Assembly: GCA_027919835.1 (NCBI GenBank)
Contig: JANVFP010000014.1
Location: 1 to 64,000, forward strand
Direction: 5' to 3'
Source of the DNA: Lentinula raphanica
Lineage: Eukaryota; Basidiomycota; Agaricomycetes; Agaricales; Omphalotaceae
DNA: 64,000 nt
Position 1 is the stretch's first letter. Each line of letters begins with the position of its first letter. This document shows, piece after piece, positions 1 through 11,006 of the stretch. The notes below the pieces were generated by a model. It had not been told where the DNA came from and searched no databases. It saw nothing but the letters and a program-made list of their open reading frames with translations. The translations under genes and the position numbers were made by a program.

Positions 1-1208
1 GTTGTTGAACAGTTCAGAAATGAGGAGATCAATGCTATGGAAGCCTTTAGGGCTATTAGAGATATATCATCCAATGATCCTGTTGTATCCCAAGACTATG
101 TGTCTCAGATCATGGATATTCAGAGAGAGACCAATCAGTTTAAGAGAGACAAACTCAAAGGGAAGGAGGCTGCTGTTTCAGCAGATCAGAATGCTGTCTC
201 TCATGAGGATGCTGTCAATGAGGCTGCTTGGGCTAGCATGCAAGCTCAGATTCAGGACTGGATGATGAGCAAGCCCAGCTTGACTCTGGTGCTTCTCTCA
301 AGATTCAGAGCCTATTCTACAGGCTGGGAGAGATGCCTTGGCTAGGCTTCTGCTTCTCCTTCACAACCTACTGCTACTGCTTCAATGCTTCCTGCTGCAC
401 TCCTTGAGGCTGCTCCTCACTTGGCCCATCTGTCAGGGCCTACATCTCTTCCTGCTCATGTGCAGAAGACTTGGGAGCTCAAGAATCTATTTGCTGCTGA
501 GAGCAATCTGGACCCTGTTGTATCACTGTTGGCTGCTCAGCCTTTCTCTGACCCTCTCCCTGTCTCTCTGTTGCGCCTCATTGTCAAGGACCGTTTTGTT
601 GACTTTGACAAAGTCTATGCTGCCTTGGTCAGCTTCTCCTCATCTACTTATGATGATAGTAGAGACTTTGGGTCTGAGTACAAGTTGGTTCGTAAGGATC
701 AAGTGCTCAAGTCTGTTCCTGTCACTTCTGAGTCTCAATGGCTCCGAGTTTTTGATGCATGGACTGCTCCATTGCTCAAGGTTTATCCACATCGAAAAAT
801 TGAGCTGGAGACATACAAAGCACAAATCATGGAGTACTTCAGGTCTTCACCTTATGATCCATCTGTGGCTATCAGAGTTGATAAGAAGCTAGGCAGAAAG
901 CTGCCAACACTCCCTTTGATTTGGGCAATCCAGAGAGCTTCCACACTCTTCTGCTCAAAGAGTTGTTATCTGCTAGGAAGAGGCCTTCTGGTAGTAGTTC
1001 ATCATCTTCCTCTTCCAGTTCAAAACGTCGTGACACACCTTGTATCCTCTGGAATGAGAAGAGGTGTTCAGAGCCCTGTCCTAATAACAGGAAGCATGGC
1101 TACTGCAGTGAGTGTGGGGAACAGCACAGAGCCATTGACAACCAGTCCTGCTATGACCAGCTCCAGAAGCGTCGCAGAGAGATTAGAAAGCGCTCTTCAA
1201 GGGCCTAA
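1..1208 (+). pseudogene. DIRS/Ngaro copy A gag, 5' truncated and frameshifted
   Basis: The first codons match the middle of the intact copy B Gag (VVEQFRNEE, then a block rich in acidic and glutamine residues). A frameshift near 259 moves the reading into another phase, and the rest of Gag (MLPAALLEAAPHLAHLSG onward) is read from about 385. Another shift near 880-890 precedes the C-terminal part at 921-1208. That part has a Cys/His-rich cluster (CILWNEKRCSEPC and GYCSECGEQH) resembling a nucleic-acid-binding finger, and a basic tail ending SSRA. Gag would package element RNA. Broken and incomplete, so not functional. Confidence 0.8.
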
Positions 1209-3060
1209 ATCTCTGGCTGGTACAAAGCATACTCTGGACTCTACCCAATCTGCTTCAAATCCACGTTTTAGACGTGGCTATCTTTGGTCTTCTTCTAGTT
1301 CTTCTTGTAATATCATTCCTCCCAGTATCACATCTACAATGACTGCACCTCCTCTACCTTCACCTCCTGAACATCTCTTGAACAATCCTCAAATTCTGGC
1401 TACTTTGCAATCTATGTCTGGTTACATCAAAGTTGAAACTCCATTCAATGTAGATCGCTTGGAACTCCTACTATCTTCTCATCCTAACCAACCCTTTGTT
1501 GCTTCTGTCATTCGTTCATTAGAGAAGGGTTCTGGCCTTTCTATGAAGCAGAGTGGGAAGAAGAGTGCAAACAGAAAGTGGACAACTATGTGACTGAATC
1601 AGAGGACATTGCTGCGCTTAGAGGTCACAGAGATCAGGAGGTAGCTGCTGGGAGGTGGTCAGAAGCACTACCAGAAGACTTTGTACTATTACCTGGCATG
1701 AAGGTTTCCCCTATGTTTGTAGTCTGGCAGAAGGGGAAAGCCAGAGTTGTCATGGACCAAACTGCATCAGGTCTTAATGATGGTATCCCTAGAGAGGAGG
1801 CCAAAGTCAAATATGATGACATGCACACTTTTGGCCAGGTGCTCAATGATGTTATCAAAGAGCACCCTAATGAGGAGCTTGTTCTGTTTAAAAGTGATGT
1901 AGCCAAAGCCTTCCTCAATCTCCCTGCTCATCCTCTCTGGCAACTTTGTCAAGTTGTTTCTGTGGATGAAAGATTTCACATTGTGAGGAGATTAGTTTTT
2001 GGAACTAGAACCTCTCCTCGCTGTTGGTGCTCTGTATCAGCACTCCTGTGTTGGTTTGGGACTGAGAAGCTAGGAATCCCAATCTACATGTCTACATGGA
2101 TGATTTCTTTGGATGGGACTTCAAGAGGAATCTGATCACATTTCATGGCAAGAAGTATCCCAAGAGACAAGTACAGCTTCTAGTCTTTTGGGACATGATT
2201 GACTGCCCCTATGAAGACAGAAACAAGACTGGGGAGTCTGGCTGTTAATCATTGGCTTCTTGACAGATATCATGAAAGGCTCCATCTCTTTGACTCAGGA
2301 ATCCATAGATGGACTTGTGGAAGCCATCCACACATTCCTCTCATCTCCCAATCGCAAAGCTGCACTCAGAGACTGGCAGCATCTAACAGGTTCTCTAAAC
2401 TGGTCACTTAATGTTCTTCCATGGGCTAGACCTGCTCTTACAGAAATGTATCGCAAAATGAGTGGGAAGACACTTCAATTTCGTCACATCCCTATCAATG
2501 GTGAAGTGCATAGGACCTGACTTGGTTCTCTGACATGCTCAAATCTGCCATTGGGATACGATTTGTAGATGCCCAAGCATATGGAGTGACAGTGAAGCAG
2601 ACTTTGTGTGCTGGACTGATGCTAGCAATATAGGACTGTCCTTTGTTTATGCCAGCAATGGGTTTGCTATCAAGTGCATCCAACTCCTGGCAGCCCAATT
2701 GTTGATATCTTCTTCAGAGAGCTACTAGCTATTCTATCTGGCCTTCATCATATTGCTTCCAAACCTAGTCCCCCAAGAGAGCTCTCTTCTTTTCAGATAG
2801 CCTAGACTCTGTTCAAGTGCTCAGCTCTCTTGCAGTCAAAGAATCATCACACAACTCCATCCTTCTTGCTATTGCTGGTATAGTTCTCAAGACTGGTATT
2901 GACATCAGAGTTCGTCATATTCCTGGCAAGGACAACATCAAGGCAGACCTTCTATCTAGACTTTTACTGGATGACTTCAAGCTCCAGTTCCCCTCCTACC
3001 GCGTCCGCACTTTTGAGCCTCCAAGAGAGCTACTGCCGGCGCGATGGAGAGAGTCCTTTT
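1209..3060 (+). pseudogene. DIRS/Ngaro copy A reverse transcriptase-RNase H, frameshifted
   Basis: The pol frame is +1 relative to gag. The RT fingers and palm are readable at about 1578-2110 (FVVWQKGKARVVMDQ and LVLFKSDVAKAFLNLP). The catalytic YMDD region near 2090-2110 is present in the DNA but thrown out of frame by an indel. RNase H follows, with a readable C-terminal motif (VRHIPGKDNIKADLLSR, near 2905-2960). At least three indels separate readable pieces. The pol frame ends at a TAG at 3060, overlapping the start of the recombinase frame. Enzyme class is certain; function is lost. Confidence 0.82.
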
Positions 3061-4044
3061 AGAGGCCATGGGTGAGCAGAGAAAGAGACAAGGGCGCTCT
3101 GCTCACCCTCCTATGGACTTGAACAAGCTCGATGACTTGGTGTTATTCCTTCAAGCTCATGCCATTGAAAATCTACTAAACAGAACTATACTACAGGTGC
3201 TAGGATTACATCTACTTCTGCACCTCACACAAACTTGATCTGGATCCTACTCCATCCACACTTTCCAGATACATTGCCTACACATCCAGACACATTGCCT
3301 CTGGACCCAAATATCTCTCTGGTGCTCGTCACTTTCTCAAACAACTCTATCCTCACTTTGATGAATCTCGTGCTCATCCTCTGGTTCAAGCTACAATCAG
3401 AGGCTCCAAGAAAGTTAGAGCTGATCCAGTCAAGAGGAAGCCTCCTCTTCAAATTCTCATATACAACTCTTCTATGACTCTCGTCATCTCTCTATGATGA
3501 TCTTCTGTTTGCAACTCTCATGAGCTGTGGCTTCTATGGCTGTCACCGCATTGGTGAACTCACTGTTCCTAATCAGCATGATTGCGTGACTGGCGTAAGG
3601 TGATTAAGCGGGCCTCTCTCAAGTTTGAGAATGGCAGAGCTGGTTACCACTTGCCTTATCACAAGAGTGATCTTTTTACCATGGAACAGATATTCTCCAA
3701 AGTCATCAAGCAGTGGCCAGTCCTGTGTCTCTACTCAAGGAATACTGTACTATCAGAGACAAACTACATGGAGCCAGGCCTGCTCTGTTCCTCTGTGAAG
3801 ATGGAACACTCCCCACTAGATCTGGTTTGAATCCAGGTTCTTTGCTTATGTTGGTAGGGAGTTTGGTGGACATTCACTTAGAGCTGGTGGTGCAACCTTC
3901 TATGCCAGACTTGGTCTTTCTGAATCTGTGATAATGGCCTTGGGACGTTGGTCTTCTGCAGCTTGGAAAATATATATCAGAGACAATCCTACAGTAAGGG
4001 CAGAACTACAACTAGCTTCACTCAAACAAGCCCAAAGATCTTGA
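3044..4044 (+). pseudogene. DIRS/Ngaro copy A tyrosine recombinase (integrase), frameshifted
   Basis: The frame opens with an ATG inside the end of pol and contains a SAM-like N-terminal part (ARHFLKQLYPHFDESRAHP, near 3330-3385) and a C-terminal catalytic part. Catalytic features visible across frames are HSLRAGGAT (near 3872) and GRWSSAAWKIYIR (near 3942-3982), which supply the Arg and Tyr of the phage-integrase family. The frame ends at a TGA near 4044. Such enzymes join circular element DNA into the genome without target duplication. Several indels break it. The family call is strong. Confidence 0.8.
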
Positions 4045-4165
4045 CACTGTATAACTGTACTGTTGTAACACCATCCAATCTGATACACAACCATTTAACT
4101 CGCGTCTCATTCACATTTCCTTTCACCACCATCCACCCCTCAACAACATCTCATAGCAATTATAG
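4045..4165 (+). other. Noncoding 3' segment of copy A
   Basis: About 120 bases between the recombinase stop and the shared 92-bp block. It is pyrimidine-rich in its second half (repeated CATTT and CCACC runs). No gene is seen. It is probably the 3' untranslated part of the retrotransposon. Confidence 0.5.
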
Positions 4166-4257
4166 CCCTCCATGATCCGCTCTGAATGTTATGGGCTTTG
4201 GCCCAGTGTTGGCTAACTCTAACTTCCTGTCCCACCTGAGTGCAAAAGGCAGAGGTC
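4166..4257 (+). repeat. 92-bp block Y, copy 1
   Basis: This block starts CCCTCCATGATCCG and ends GGCAGAGGTC. It is repeated almost exactly, in the same orientation, at 5481-5572. Here it lies between the 3' segment of copy A and the inverted repeat; in the second place it joins the inner end of that repeat to a truncated pol of opposite orientation. It may be part of the element's terminal region. Confidence 0.75.
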
Positions 4258-5401
4258 GACATGAAGGCGGATTCCAAGGGTAGGGAGCCTTTCTGCAGGC
4301 CTCTGCAAACAACAGATCATCTCCCAGCAATTATAGTGCACTATTCATCACAACAGGTATGTACATGAAGGTCTTCACCTTCATCATACCTAATGTGTAC
4401 ATGAATACACTTAATTGCTGGCCACCCTCAAGAGCTCTTGCCACTATACTGTGTACGCATACAGAGCTCTATTGCCCCTACAAGTTGTCCACTATGACCT
4501 AGTAATGATACCCAGTCTGTGTGGAGTTATGCACACTTTTTCACCAAAGTGCTCAGAATCCTCTGATAGAGCTTTTGATTTACATTGCGCTCTACACCAC
4601 GCAGTTCTGGATGGATCCCTTAGGTGTCTGAAGTGAAAATGTGCGGCTCCATGTCCTCTTCGGGATGAGAACAAATTTGAAGGCATTTGGTTCACTGGTT
4701 CTTCCGCAATCGTCATTTCAAGTTGCACACTCAAAACACAAAAAGCGGACTTGAGTGTTATTTCACTCCCAGAGTCTCTAGATCACTCTGGACCATGCCT
4801 AGACACATCACATGGGTCTCTGGCAATATTTCGGACATTCCCAGCGCTTATGGGGCGCTTGGATCATCAGCTGATAGCTGCACATGATACCATCTTCACA
4901 TGCATCAGGCATATCATGATGGGGTTGATCTGGTCCTGATGGTGGCTGTTACAGGTGCCAGAGGTCTGAGCAGAGGCCTGTAAAAGCAAGTTTGCCCATC
5001 AGTTTTTGATCTCCCATTCTTCCTTTCCTTCCCCCACCATCTCTGACCTGGGTGAGGCTGCCTGCATGTCCCCTTGCTCTATTTGAGCCCTGATTTCACT
5101 CTCCAGCACATTCCTCCATCTGTACAGACTACAGGCCTTCCAGAGGTGTCTCAGATACAGGAATCTGGTATGAAATTTAGCATTTTTCACCATCAAGACA
5201 CTGAACAGACATCAAAGCACATCCAGACAGATCTAAGGTGATCAGACACTCTAGGAGTTGATTCCTTTGTTAGATCTTGGGTTTTTGGTGTCTCAGTGCG
5301 CTCTGATCATGTCTGATAAGCCTCTACATTGTACTAACTCTTATCTACATAGATCTAACCTTGATCTGCCTCTTTTTCCTTCACCCTCCCTCCTCTCCCT
5401 C
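4256..5401 (+). repeat. Left arm of 1.15-kb inverted repeat around DIRS/Ngaro copy B
   Basis: This arm is the reverse complement of 8121-9266 with only scattered differences, and both outer ends read TCGACATGAAGG. The right arm runs directly into the copy B gag start, so the arm is the element's 5' leader or terminal repeat. A third, direct partial copy lies at 9377-10155. Inverted terminal repeats are known for DIRS elements, while Ngaro elements have split direct repeats; both patterns occur here. No coding sequence is seen in it. Confidence 0.8.
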
Positions 5402-5480
5402 ATATCATGTATGTTCTCAGTGTTTGTATATATGTAGTGGTATGTAGCTACATCCTTACCTATCCTGTACCATTATGTAG
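5402..5480. other. Short AT-rich joint between inverted-repeat arm and block Y
   Basis: About 80 bases with TATATATG and GTATGTAG motifs. They are not found next to the other copies of the arm. No gene is seen; this is probably rearrangement debris. Confidence 0.4.
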
Positions 5481-5572
5481 CCCTCCATGATCCGCTCTGA
5501 ATGTTATGGGCTTTGGCCCAGTGTTGGCTAACTCTAACTTCCTGTCCCACCTGAGTGCAAAAGGCAGAGGTC
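5481..5572 (+). repeat. 92-bp block Y, copy 2
   Basis: Direct repeat of 4166-4257. Its right edge (AGAGGTC) abuts the broken end of the copy B pol on the opposite strand, so the breakpoint of copy B lies at about 5573. Confidence 0.75.
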
Positions 5573-6370
5573 TTCCTTCAACAGATACAACTTGACACAG
5601 TTGCCAAAGAGGATGAGCAGGGAGATTGAGGAAAGCTTTGGCTACATCACTCTTGAATAGCACAAGCTCCTCATTAGGGTGCTCTTTGATAACATCATTA
5701 AGCACCTGGCCAAAAGTGTGCATGTCATCATATTTGACTTTGGCTTCATCCCTAGGAATACCATCATTAAGACCTGATGCAGTTTGGTCCATGACAACTC
5801 TGGCTTTCCCCTTCTGCCAGACCACAAACATAGGGGAAACTTTCATGCCAGGTAATAGTACAAAGTCTTCTGGTAGTGCTTCTGACCACCTCCCAGCAGC
5901 TACCTCCTGATCTCTGTGGGCTTTGAGTGCAGCAATGTCCACTTCCTCAGTGACATAGTTCTCTACTTTCTGCTTGCATTCCTCTTCCCACTCTGCGTCA
6001 TAGAAAGGCCAGAATCCTTCTCTCAGAGAGCGGATTACAGAAGCAACAAAGGGCTGATTAGGGTGAGTGGACAAGAGGAGTTCCAAGCGATCCACATTGA
6101 AAGGAGTTTCAACTTTGATATAACTAGACATAGATTGCAAGGTAGCAAGAATTTGAGGATTGTTCAAGAGATGATCAGGAGGTGAAGGTAGAGGAGGTGC
6201 AGTCATAGTAGATGTGATACTGGGAGGAATAATGTTACAAGATGAACTAGAAGAAGACCATAGATAGCCACGCCTAAATCGTGGATTTGAAGCAGATTGA
6301 GAGGAGTCCAGAGCATGCTTTGTACCTGCCAGAGATTTAGGCTCTTGAAGAGCGCTTTCTACTCTCTCTG
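5573..6370 (-). pseudogene. DIRS/Ngaro copy B reverse transcriptase, 3' truncated
   Basis: The pol reading frame, +1 relative to gag, is open here and covers the linker and the RT fingers and palm up to FKSDVAKAFLNLPAHPLW. It then stops matching the family at about 5573, before the catalytic YMDD, RNase H and recombinase. The truncated end is joined to block Y. The frame stays open upstream through the whole of gag by chance, so only this part should be read as Pol. Inactive as an enzyme. Confidence 0.8.
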
Positions 6371-8094
6371 CGACGCTTTTGGAGCTGGTCATAACAGGAT
6401 TGATTGTCAATGCCTCTGTGCTGTTCCCCACACTCACTGCAGTAGCCATGCTTCCTGTTATTAGGACAGGGTTCTGAACACCTCTTCTCATTCCAAAGGA
6501 TGCAAGGTGTGTCACGACGCTTTGAACTGGGAGAGGAAGATGATGAACTACCACCAGAAGGCCTCTTCCTAGCAGATAACAACTCTTTGAGCAGAAGAGT
6601 GTGGAAGCTCTCTGGATTGCCCAGATCAAATGGAGTATTGGCAGCCTTCTGCCTAGCTTCTTTATCAACTCTGATTGCCACAGATGGATCATAAGGTGAA
6701 GATCTGAAGTACTCCATAATTTGAGATTTGTATGTCTCCAGCTCAATTTTTCTATGTCGATAAACCTTAAGCAATGGAGCAGTCCATGCATCAAAAACTC
6801 GGAGCCATTGAGACTCAGAAGTGACAGGCACAGACTTGAGTACTTGGTCCTTACGAACCAGCTTGTACTCTGAGCCAAAGTCTCTGCTATCATCATAGGT
6901 AGCTGAAGAGAAGCTGACCAGTGCAGCATAAACTTTGTCAAAGTCAACAAAGCGATCCTTGACAATGAGGCGCAACAGAGAGACAGGGAGAGGGTCAGAG
7001 AAAGGCTGAGCAGCCAAGAGTGATACAACAGGGTCCAGATTGCTCTCAGCAGCAAATAGATTCTTGAGTTCCCAAGTCTTCTGCACATGAGCAGGAAGAG
7101 ATGTAGGCCCTGACAGATGGGCCAAGTGAGGAGCAGCCTCAAGGAGTGCAGCAGGAAGCATTGAAGCAGTAGGAGCAGGTTTGACAGGAGAGGCAAGAAG
7201 CCTAGCCAAGGCATCTCTCCCAGCCTGTAGAATAGGCTCTGGATCTTGAGCAGAAGCACCAGAGTCAAGCTGGGCTTGCTCATCATCCAGGTCCTGAATC
7301 TGAGCTTGCATGCTAGCCCAAGCAGCCTCATTGACAGCATCCTCATGAGAGACAGCATTCTGATCAGCTGCAACAGCAGGCTCCTTCCCTTTGAGTCTGT
7401 CTCTCTTAAACTGATTGGTCTCTCTCTGAATATCCATGATCTGAGACACATAGTCTTGGGATACAACAGGATCATTGGATGATATATCTCTAATAGCCCT
7501 AAAGGCTTCCATAGCATTGATCTCCTCATTTCTGAACTGTTCAACAACTTCCTGCAAAGTCCTGGCTTGTTCACTGACTGCCTGAAACTCCAGAGCTTGC
7601 TCAGGGTCATCAGAGAGCCTGGCAGCAAGGGAGGGAGGAGGTGACAAGTGGGGAGCAGCAGAGGAAGATGGAACATCAGAGGGATGAGGAGACACAGACC
7701 TAAAGTGGACATGAGCTCTACCCTGTTTAGAGGAGCTAGAAGGGCCCATGGAGCGCCCAGGAAGCGAGCTAGAGGTGATCTGAGAGTGAGAGGACATGCT
7801 AGAGGACTTTTGAGAAGAAGGGAGCAACTTTGATCTGGCCTGATCTGGCCTGATCTGATCAGATAAGGGTTTGAGGCGAGTTTGAGCAGGATTGAGGGAG
7901 TTAGAGGCCTCAGAAGCACTCTGATCTGCTCTGATCTTGGTGGATAAGGACTTGGGGAGAGTTTGAGCAAGATCAAGGTGTCTGAAGGGCTTAGATGAGG
8001 CCTGATCAGCATGGATCTGGCTAGATTTGGACATGGAGGGTGTAGCAGCATGGATAGCAAGAGGATCTGGTGATTCAGAGCAATGGGGAGCCAT
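6337..8094 (-). CDS. DIRS/Ngaro copy B Gag, intact 585-residue frame
   Basis: This is the only uninterrupted Gag in the window. It begins MAPHCSESPDPLA and has a Ser/Pro-rich N-terminal third, a glutamine- and glutamate-rich middle that looks helical, a conserved core (LVRKDQVLKSVPVTSESQW), and a C-terminal Cys/His cluster (CILWNEKRCSEPC, CSECGEQH) followed by a basic tail. The start codon is supported by its position just inside the inverted-repeat arm and by the matching start in copy C (10156). Gag would coat element RNA. With a truncated pol this copy is not autonomous, but the Gag could still be made. Confidence 0.82.
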   Translation of the reverse strand: MAPHCSESPDPLAIHAATPSMSKSSQIHADQASSKPFRHLDLAQTLPKSLSTKIRADQSASEASNSLNPAQTRLKPLSDQIRPDQARSKLLPSSQKSSSMSSHSQITSSSLPGRSMGPSSSSKQGRAHVHFRSVSPHPSDVPSSSAAPHLSPPPSLAARLSDDPEQALEFQAVSEQARTLQEVVEQFRNEEINAMEAFRAIRDISSNDPVVSQDYVSQIMDIQRETNQFKRDRLKGKEPAVAADQNAVSHEDAVNEAAWASMQAQIQDLDDEQAQLDSGASAQDPEPILQAGRDALARLLASPVKPAPTASMLPAALLEAAPHLAHLSGPTSLPAHVQKTWELKNLFAAESNLDPVVSLLAAQPFSDPLPVSLLRLIVKDRFVDFDKVYAALVSFSSATYDDSRDFGSEYKLVRKDQVLKSVPVTSESQWLRVFDAWTAPLLKVYRHRKIELETYKSQIMEYFRSSPYDPSVAIRVDKEARQKAANTPFDLGNPESFHTLLLKELLSARKRPSGGSSSSSSPSSKRRDTPCILWNEKRCSEPCPNNRKHGYCSECGEQHRGIDNQSCYDQLQKRRRESRKRSSRA

Positions 8095-8120
8095 ACAGAG
8101 TGTTGAGATGAAGATGGTGC

Positions 8121-9266
8121 TCAGGGAGAGCAGGAGAATGAAGGAAAAACAGGCAGATCAAGGTTAGATCTATGTAGATAAGAGTTAGTACAATGTAGAG
8201 GCTTATCAGACATGATCAGAGCGCACTGAGACACCAAAAACCCAAGATCTAACAAAGGAATCAACTTCTGCAGTGTCTGATCACTTTAGATCTGTCTGGA
8301 TGTGCTTTGGTATCTGTTCAGTGTCTTGATGGTGAAAAATGCGAAATTTCATACCAGATTCCTGTATCTGAGACACCTCTAGAAGGCTTATAGTCTGTAC
8401 AGATGGAGGAATGTGCTGGATAGTGAAATCAGAGCTCAAATAGAGCAAGGGGACATGCAGGCAGCCTCACCCAGGTCAGAGATGGTGGGGGAAGGAAAGG
8501 AAGAATGGGAGATCAAAAACTGATGATGAAACTCGCTTTTACAGGCCTCTGCTCAGACCTCTGGCACCTGTAACAGCTACCATCAGGACCAGATCAACCC
8601 CATCATGATATGCCTGATGCATGTGAAGATGGGACCATGTGCAGCTATCAGCTGATGATCCAAGCGCCCCATAAGCGCTGGAAATGTCCGAAATATATCC
8701 AGAGACCCATGTGATGTGTCTAGACATGGTCCAGAGTGATCTAGAGACTCTGGGAGTGAAACAACACTCAAGTCCGCTTTTTGTGTTTTGAGTGTGCAAC
8801 TCGAAATGACGATTGCGGGAGAGCCAGTGAACCAAATGCCTTCAAATTTGTTTTCATCCCGAAGAGGACATGGAGCCGCACATTTTCACTTAAGACACCT
8901 AAGGGATCCATCCAGAACTGCATGGTGTAGAGCGAAATGTAAATCAAAAGCTCTATCAGAAGATTCTGAGCACTTTGGTGAAAAAGTGTGCATAACTCCA
9001 CACAGACTGGGTATCATCACTAGGTCATAGTGGACAACTTGTAGGGGCAATAGAGCTCTGTATGCGTGCACAGTATAGTGGCAAGAGCACTTGAGGGTGG
9101 CCAGCAATTAAGTGTATTCATGCACACATTAGGTATGATGAAGGTGAAGACCTTCATGTACATACCTGTTGTGATGAATAGTGCACTATAATTGCTGGGA
9201 GATGATCTGTTGTTTGCAGAGGCCTGCAGAAAGGCTCCCTACCCTTGGAATCTGCCTTCATGTCGA
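8121..9266 (-). repeat. Right arm of 1.15-kb inverted repeat; 5' leader of copy B
   Basis: Reverse complement of 4256-5401. It ends 27 bases before the copy B Gag start and so serves as that gene's leader. The outer end (position 9266) is TCGA, as at 4256 and 11180, where the sequence beyond differs each time. This fixes an element boundary or a preferred breakpoint. Confidence 0.8.
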
Positions 9267-9376
9267 GGATCCAAGAAAGTTAGAGCTGATCCAGTCAAGA
9301 GGAAGCCTCCTCTTCAAATATCTCACATACAACTCTTCTATGACTCTCCTCATCTCTCCTATGATGATCTTCTGTT
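9267..9376 (+). pseudogene. Tyrosine recombinase fragment, DIRS/Ngaro family
   Basis: About 110 bases match the copy A recombinase near 3405-3515 (GSKKVRADPVKRKPPLQ). The fragment is wedged between the outer end of the inverted repeat and a second leader copy. Too short to act; it is a scar of rearrangement between elements. Confidence 0.75.
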
Positions 9377-10155
9377 GCGGCTCCATGTCCTCTTCGGGAT
9401 GAGACCAAATTTGAAGGCATTTGGTTCACTGGTTCTCCCGCAATCGTCATTTTGAGTTGCACACTCAAAACACAAAAAGCGGACTTGAGTGTTATTTCAC
9501 TCCCAGAGTCTCTAGATCACTCTGGACCATGCCTAGACACATCACATGGGTCTCTGGATATATTTTGGACATTTCCTTATGGGGCGCTTGGATCATCAGC
9601 TGATAGCTGCACATGGTCCATCTTCACATGCATCAGGCAAATCATGATGGGGTTGATCTGGTCCTGATGGTGGCTGTTACAGGTGCCAGAGGTCTGAGCA
9701 GAGGCCTGTAAAAGCAAGTTTGCCCATCAGTTTTTGATCTCCCATTCTTCCTTTCCTTCCCCCACCATCTCTGACCTGGGTGAGGCTGCCTGCATGTCCC
9801 CTTGCTCTATTTGAGCTCTGATTTCACTATCCAGCACATTCCTCCATCTGTGCAGACTATAGGCCTTCCAGAGGTGTCTCAGATACAGGAATCTGGTATG
9901 AAATTTCGCATTTTTCACCATCAAGACACTGAACAGACATCAAAGCACATCCAGACAGATCTAAGGTGATCAGACACTCTAGGAGTTGATTCCTTTGTTA
10001 GATCTTGGGTTTTTGGTGTCTCAGTGCGCTCTGATCATGTCTGATAAGCCTCTACATTGTATTAACCCTTATCTACATAGATCTAACCTTGATCTGCCTG
10101 TTTTTCCTTCATCCTCCTGCTCTCCCTGAGCACCATCTTCATCTCAACACTCTGT
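9377..10155 (+). repeat. DIRS/Ngaro leader, copy C
   Basis: Direct repeat of 4652-5395 and inverted to 8121-8880. It lacks the outer part of about 380 bases and leads straight to the copy C Gag start at 10156. No coding sequence is seen. Confidence 0.75.
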
Positions 10156-10611
10156 ATGGCTCCCCATCGCTCTGAATCACCAGATCCTCTTGCTATCCAT
10201 GCCTCTACACCCTCCATGTCCAAATCTAGCCAGATCCATGCTGATCAGGCCTCATCTAAGCCCTTCAGACACCTTGATCTTGCTCAGACTCTCCCAAATC
10301 CTCATCCACCAAGATCAGAGCAGATCAGAGTGCTTCTGAGGCCTCTAGGCCCTCAATCCTGCACAAACTCGCCTCAACCCTTATCTGATCAGATCAGGCC
10401 AGATCAGGCCAGATCAAAGTTGCTCCCTTCCTCTCAAAAGTCCTCTAACATGCCTTCTCACTCTCAGAACACCTCTAGCTTGCTTCCTGAGCACTCCATG
10501 GGCGCTTCTAGCTCCTCTAAACAGGGTAGAGCTCATGTCCACTTCAGGTCTGTGTCTCCTCATCCCTCTGATGTTCCATCTTCCTCTGCTGCTCCCCACT
10601 TGTCACCTCCT
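10156..10611 (+). pseudogene. DIRS/Ngaro copy C Gag, N-terminal fragment
   Basis: The first 152 codons align with copy B Gag from its start (MAPHRSESPDPLAIHAST). A short stretch near 10300-10380 is out of phase with copy B. The frame ends at a TAA created where a 233-bp MITE was inserted at 10614. Downstream Gag does not resume after the MITE, so the rest of copy C is deleted. Confidence 0.75.
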
Positions 10612-10613
10612 TA

Positions 10614-10846
10614 ATATGTCTAAGCGCCCGATGGCATTGTTTGGTCCTAGCATTCAAATTTTATAGCGCCCATTTCATCAATGTCGAGTAGCATTGGAAT
10701 TGAGGTAGGTAGACCACTTTTATTTACATGAATTACATACAATATGACTCCTCTACCACATTGTAGCCAGTAGAGGATTATTAAATCAAGGAAATAATGG
10801 CGCTCAAATTTGGAACCAAACAATGCCATTGGGCACTTAGACATAT
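10614..10846. mobile_element. 233-bp MITE with TA target duplication (Tc1/mariner-like)
   Basis: The ends are inverted repeats of about 33 bp (ATATGTCTAAGYGCCC and on, to TGTTTGGT), flanked by TA at 10612-10613 and 10847-10848. The interior has no open frame. A TA duplication and small size fit a nonautonomous Tc1/mariner element. It shares no termini with the 3.8-kb mariner element at 21693-25505. Confidence 0.8.
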
Positions 10847-10850
10847 TATG

Positions 10851-10993
10851 CCAGTCGCTCTTGTCCGTTAAAAAAATTTAACGTTTATGTAATCAAGATA
10901 AGATAATTGATAAGCTGATAAGATTTTGAGATATGCTATATAAGGTAACTTCCCTCCTCAATCTCTAATTTTTTTAATGGCAAGAGCGGATGG
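10851..10993. mobile_element. About 143-bp second MITE, abutting the first
   Basis: Imperfect inverted ends: CGCTCTTGTCCGTTAAAAAA on the left pairs with TTTTTTAATGGCAAGAGCG on the right. The interior is AT-rich without an open frame. I see no convincing target duplication, so the outer ends are uncertain by a few bases. Confidence 0.5.
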
Positions 10994-11006
10994 GAAGGAG
11001 TCTGTT

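Larger units (their letters stand above)
1..4044 (+). mobile_element. DIRS/Ngaro-type retrotransposon, copy A, truncated by window start
   Basis: This is a degenerate retrotransposon with the order gag, reverse transcriptase, RNase H, tyrosine recombinase. No DDE integrase is visible and no methylase domain is seen between RNase H and recombinase, so the layout fits Ngaro-like or reduced DIRS-like elements. The 5' end lies outside the window, and several single-base indels break all three reading frames. It shares long near-identical stretches with copies B, C and D at 5481-15318, which shows local accumulation of one family. I am sure of the class but not of the exact ends. Confidence 0.85.

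Noticed and set aside
5460..8060. 866-codon frame as one large protein
   Set aside because: Only its last third matches Pol. The first part is the shadow of gag in another frame, open by chance in low-complexity sequence.
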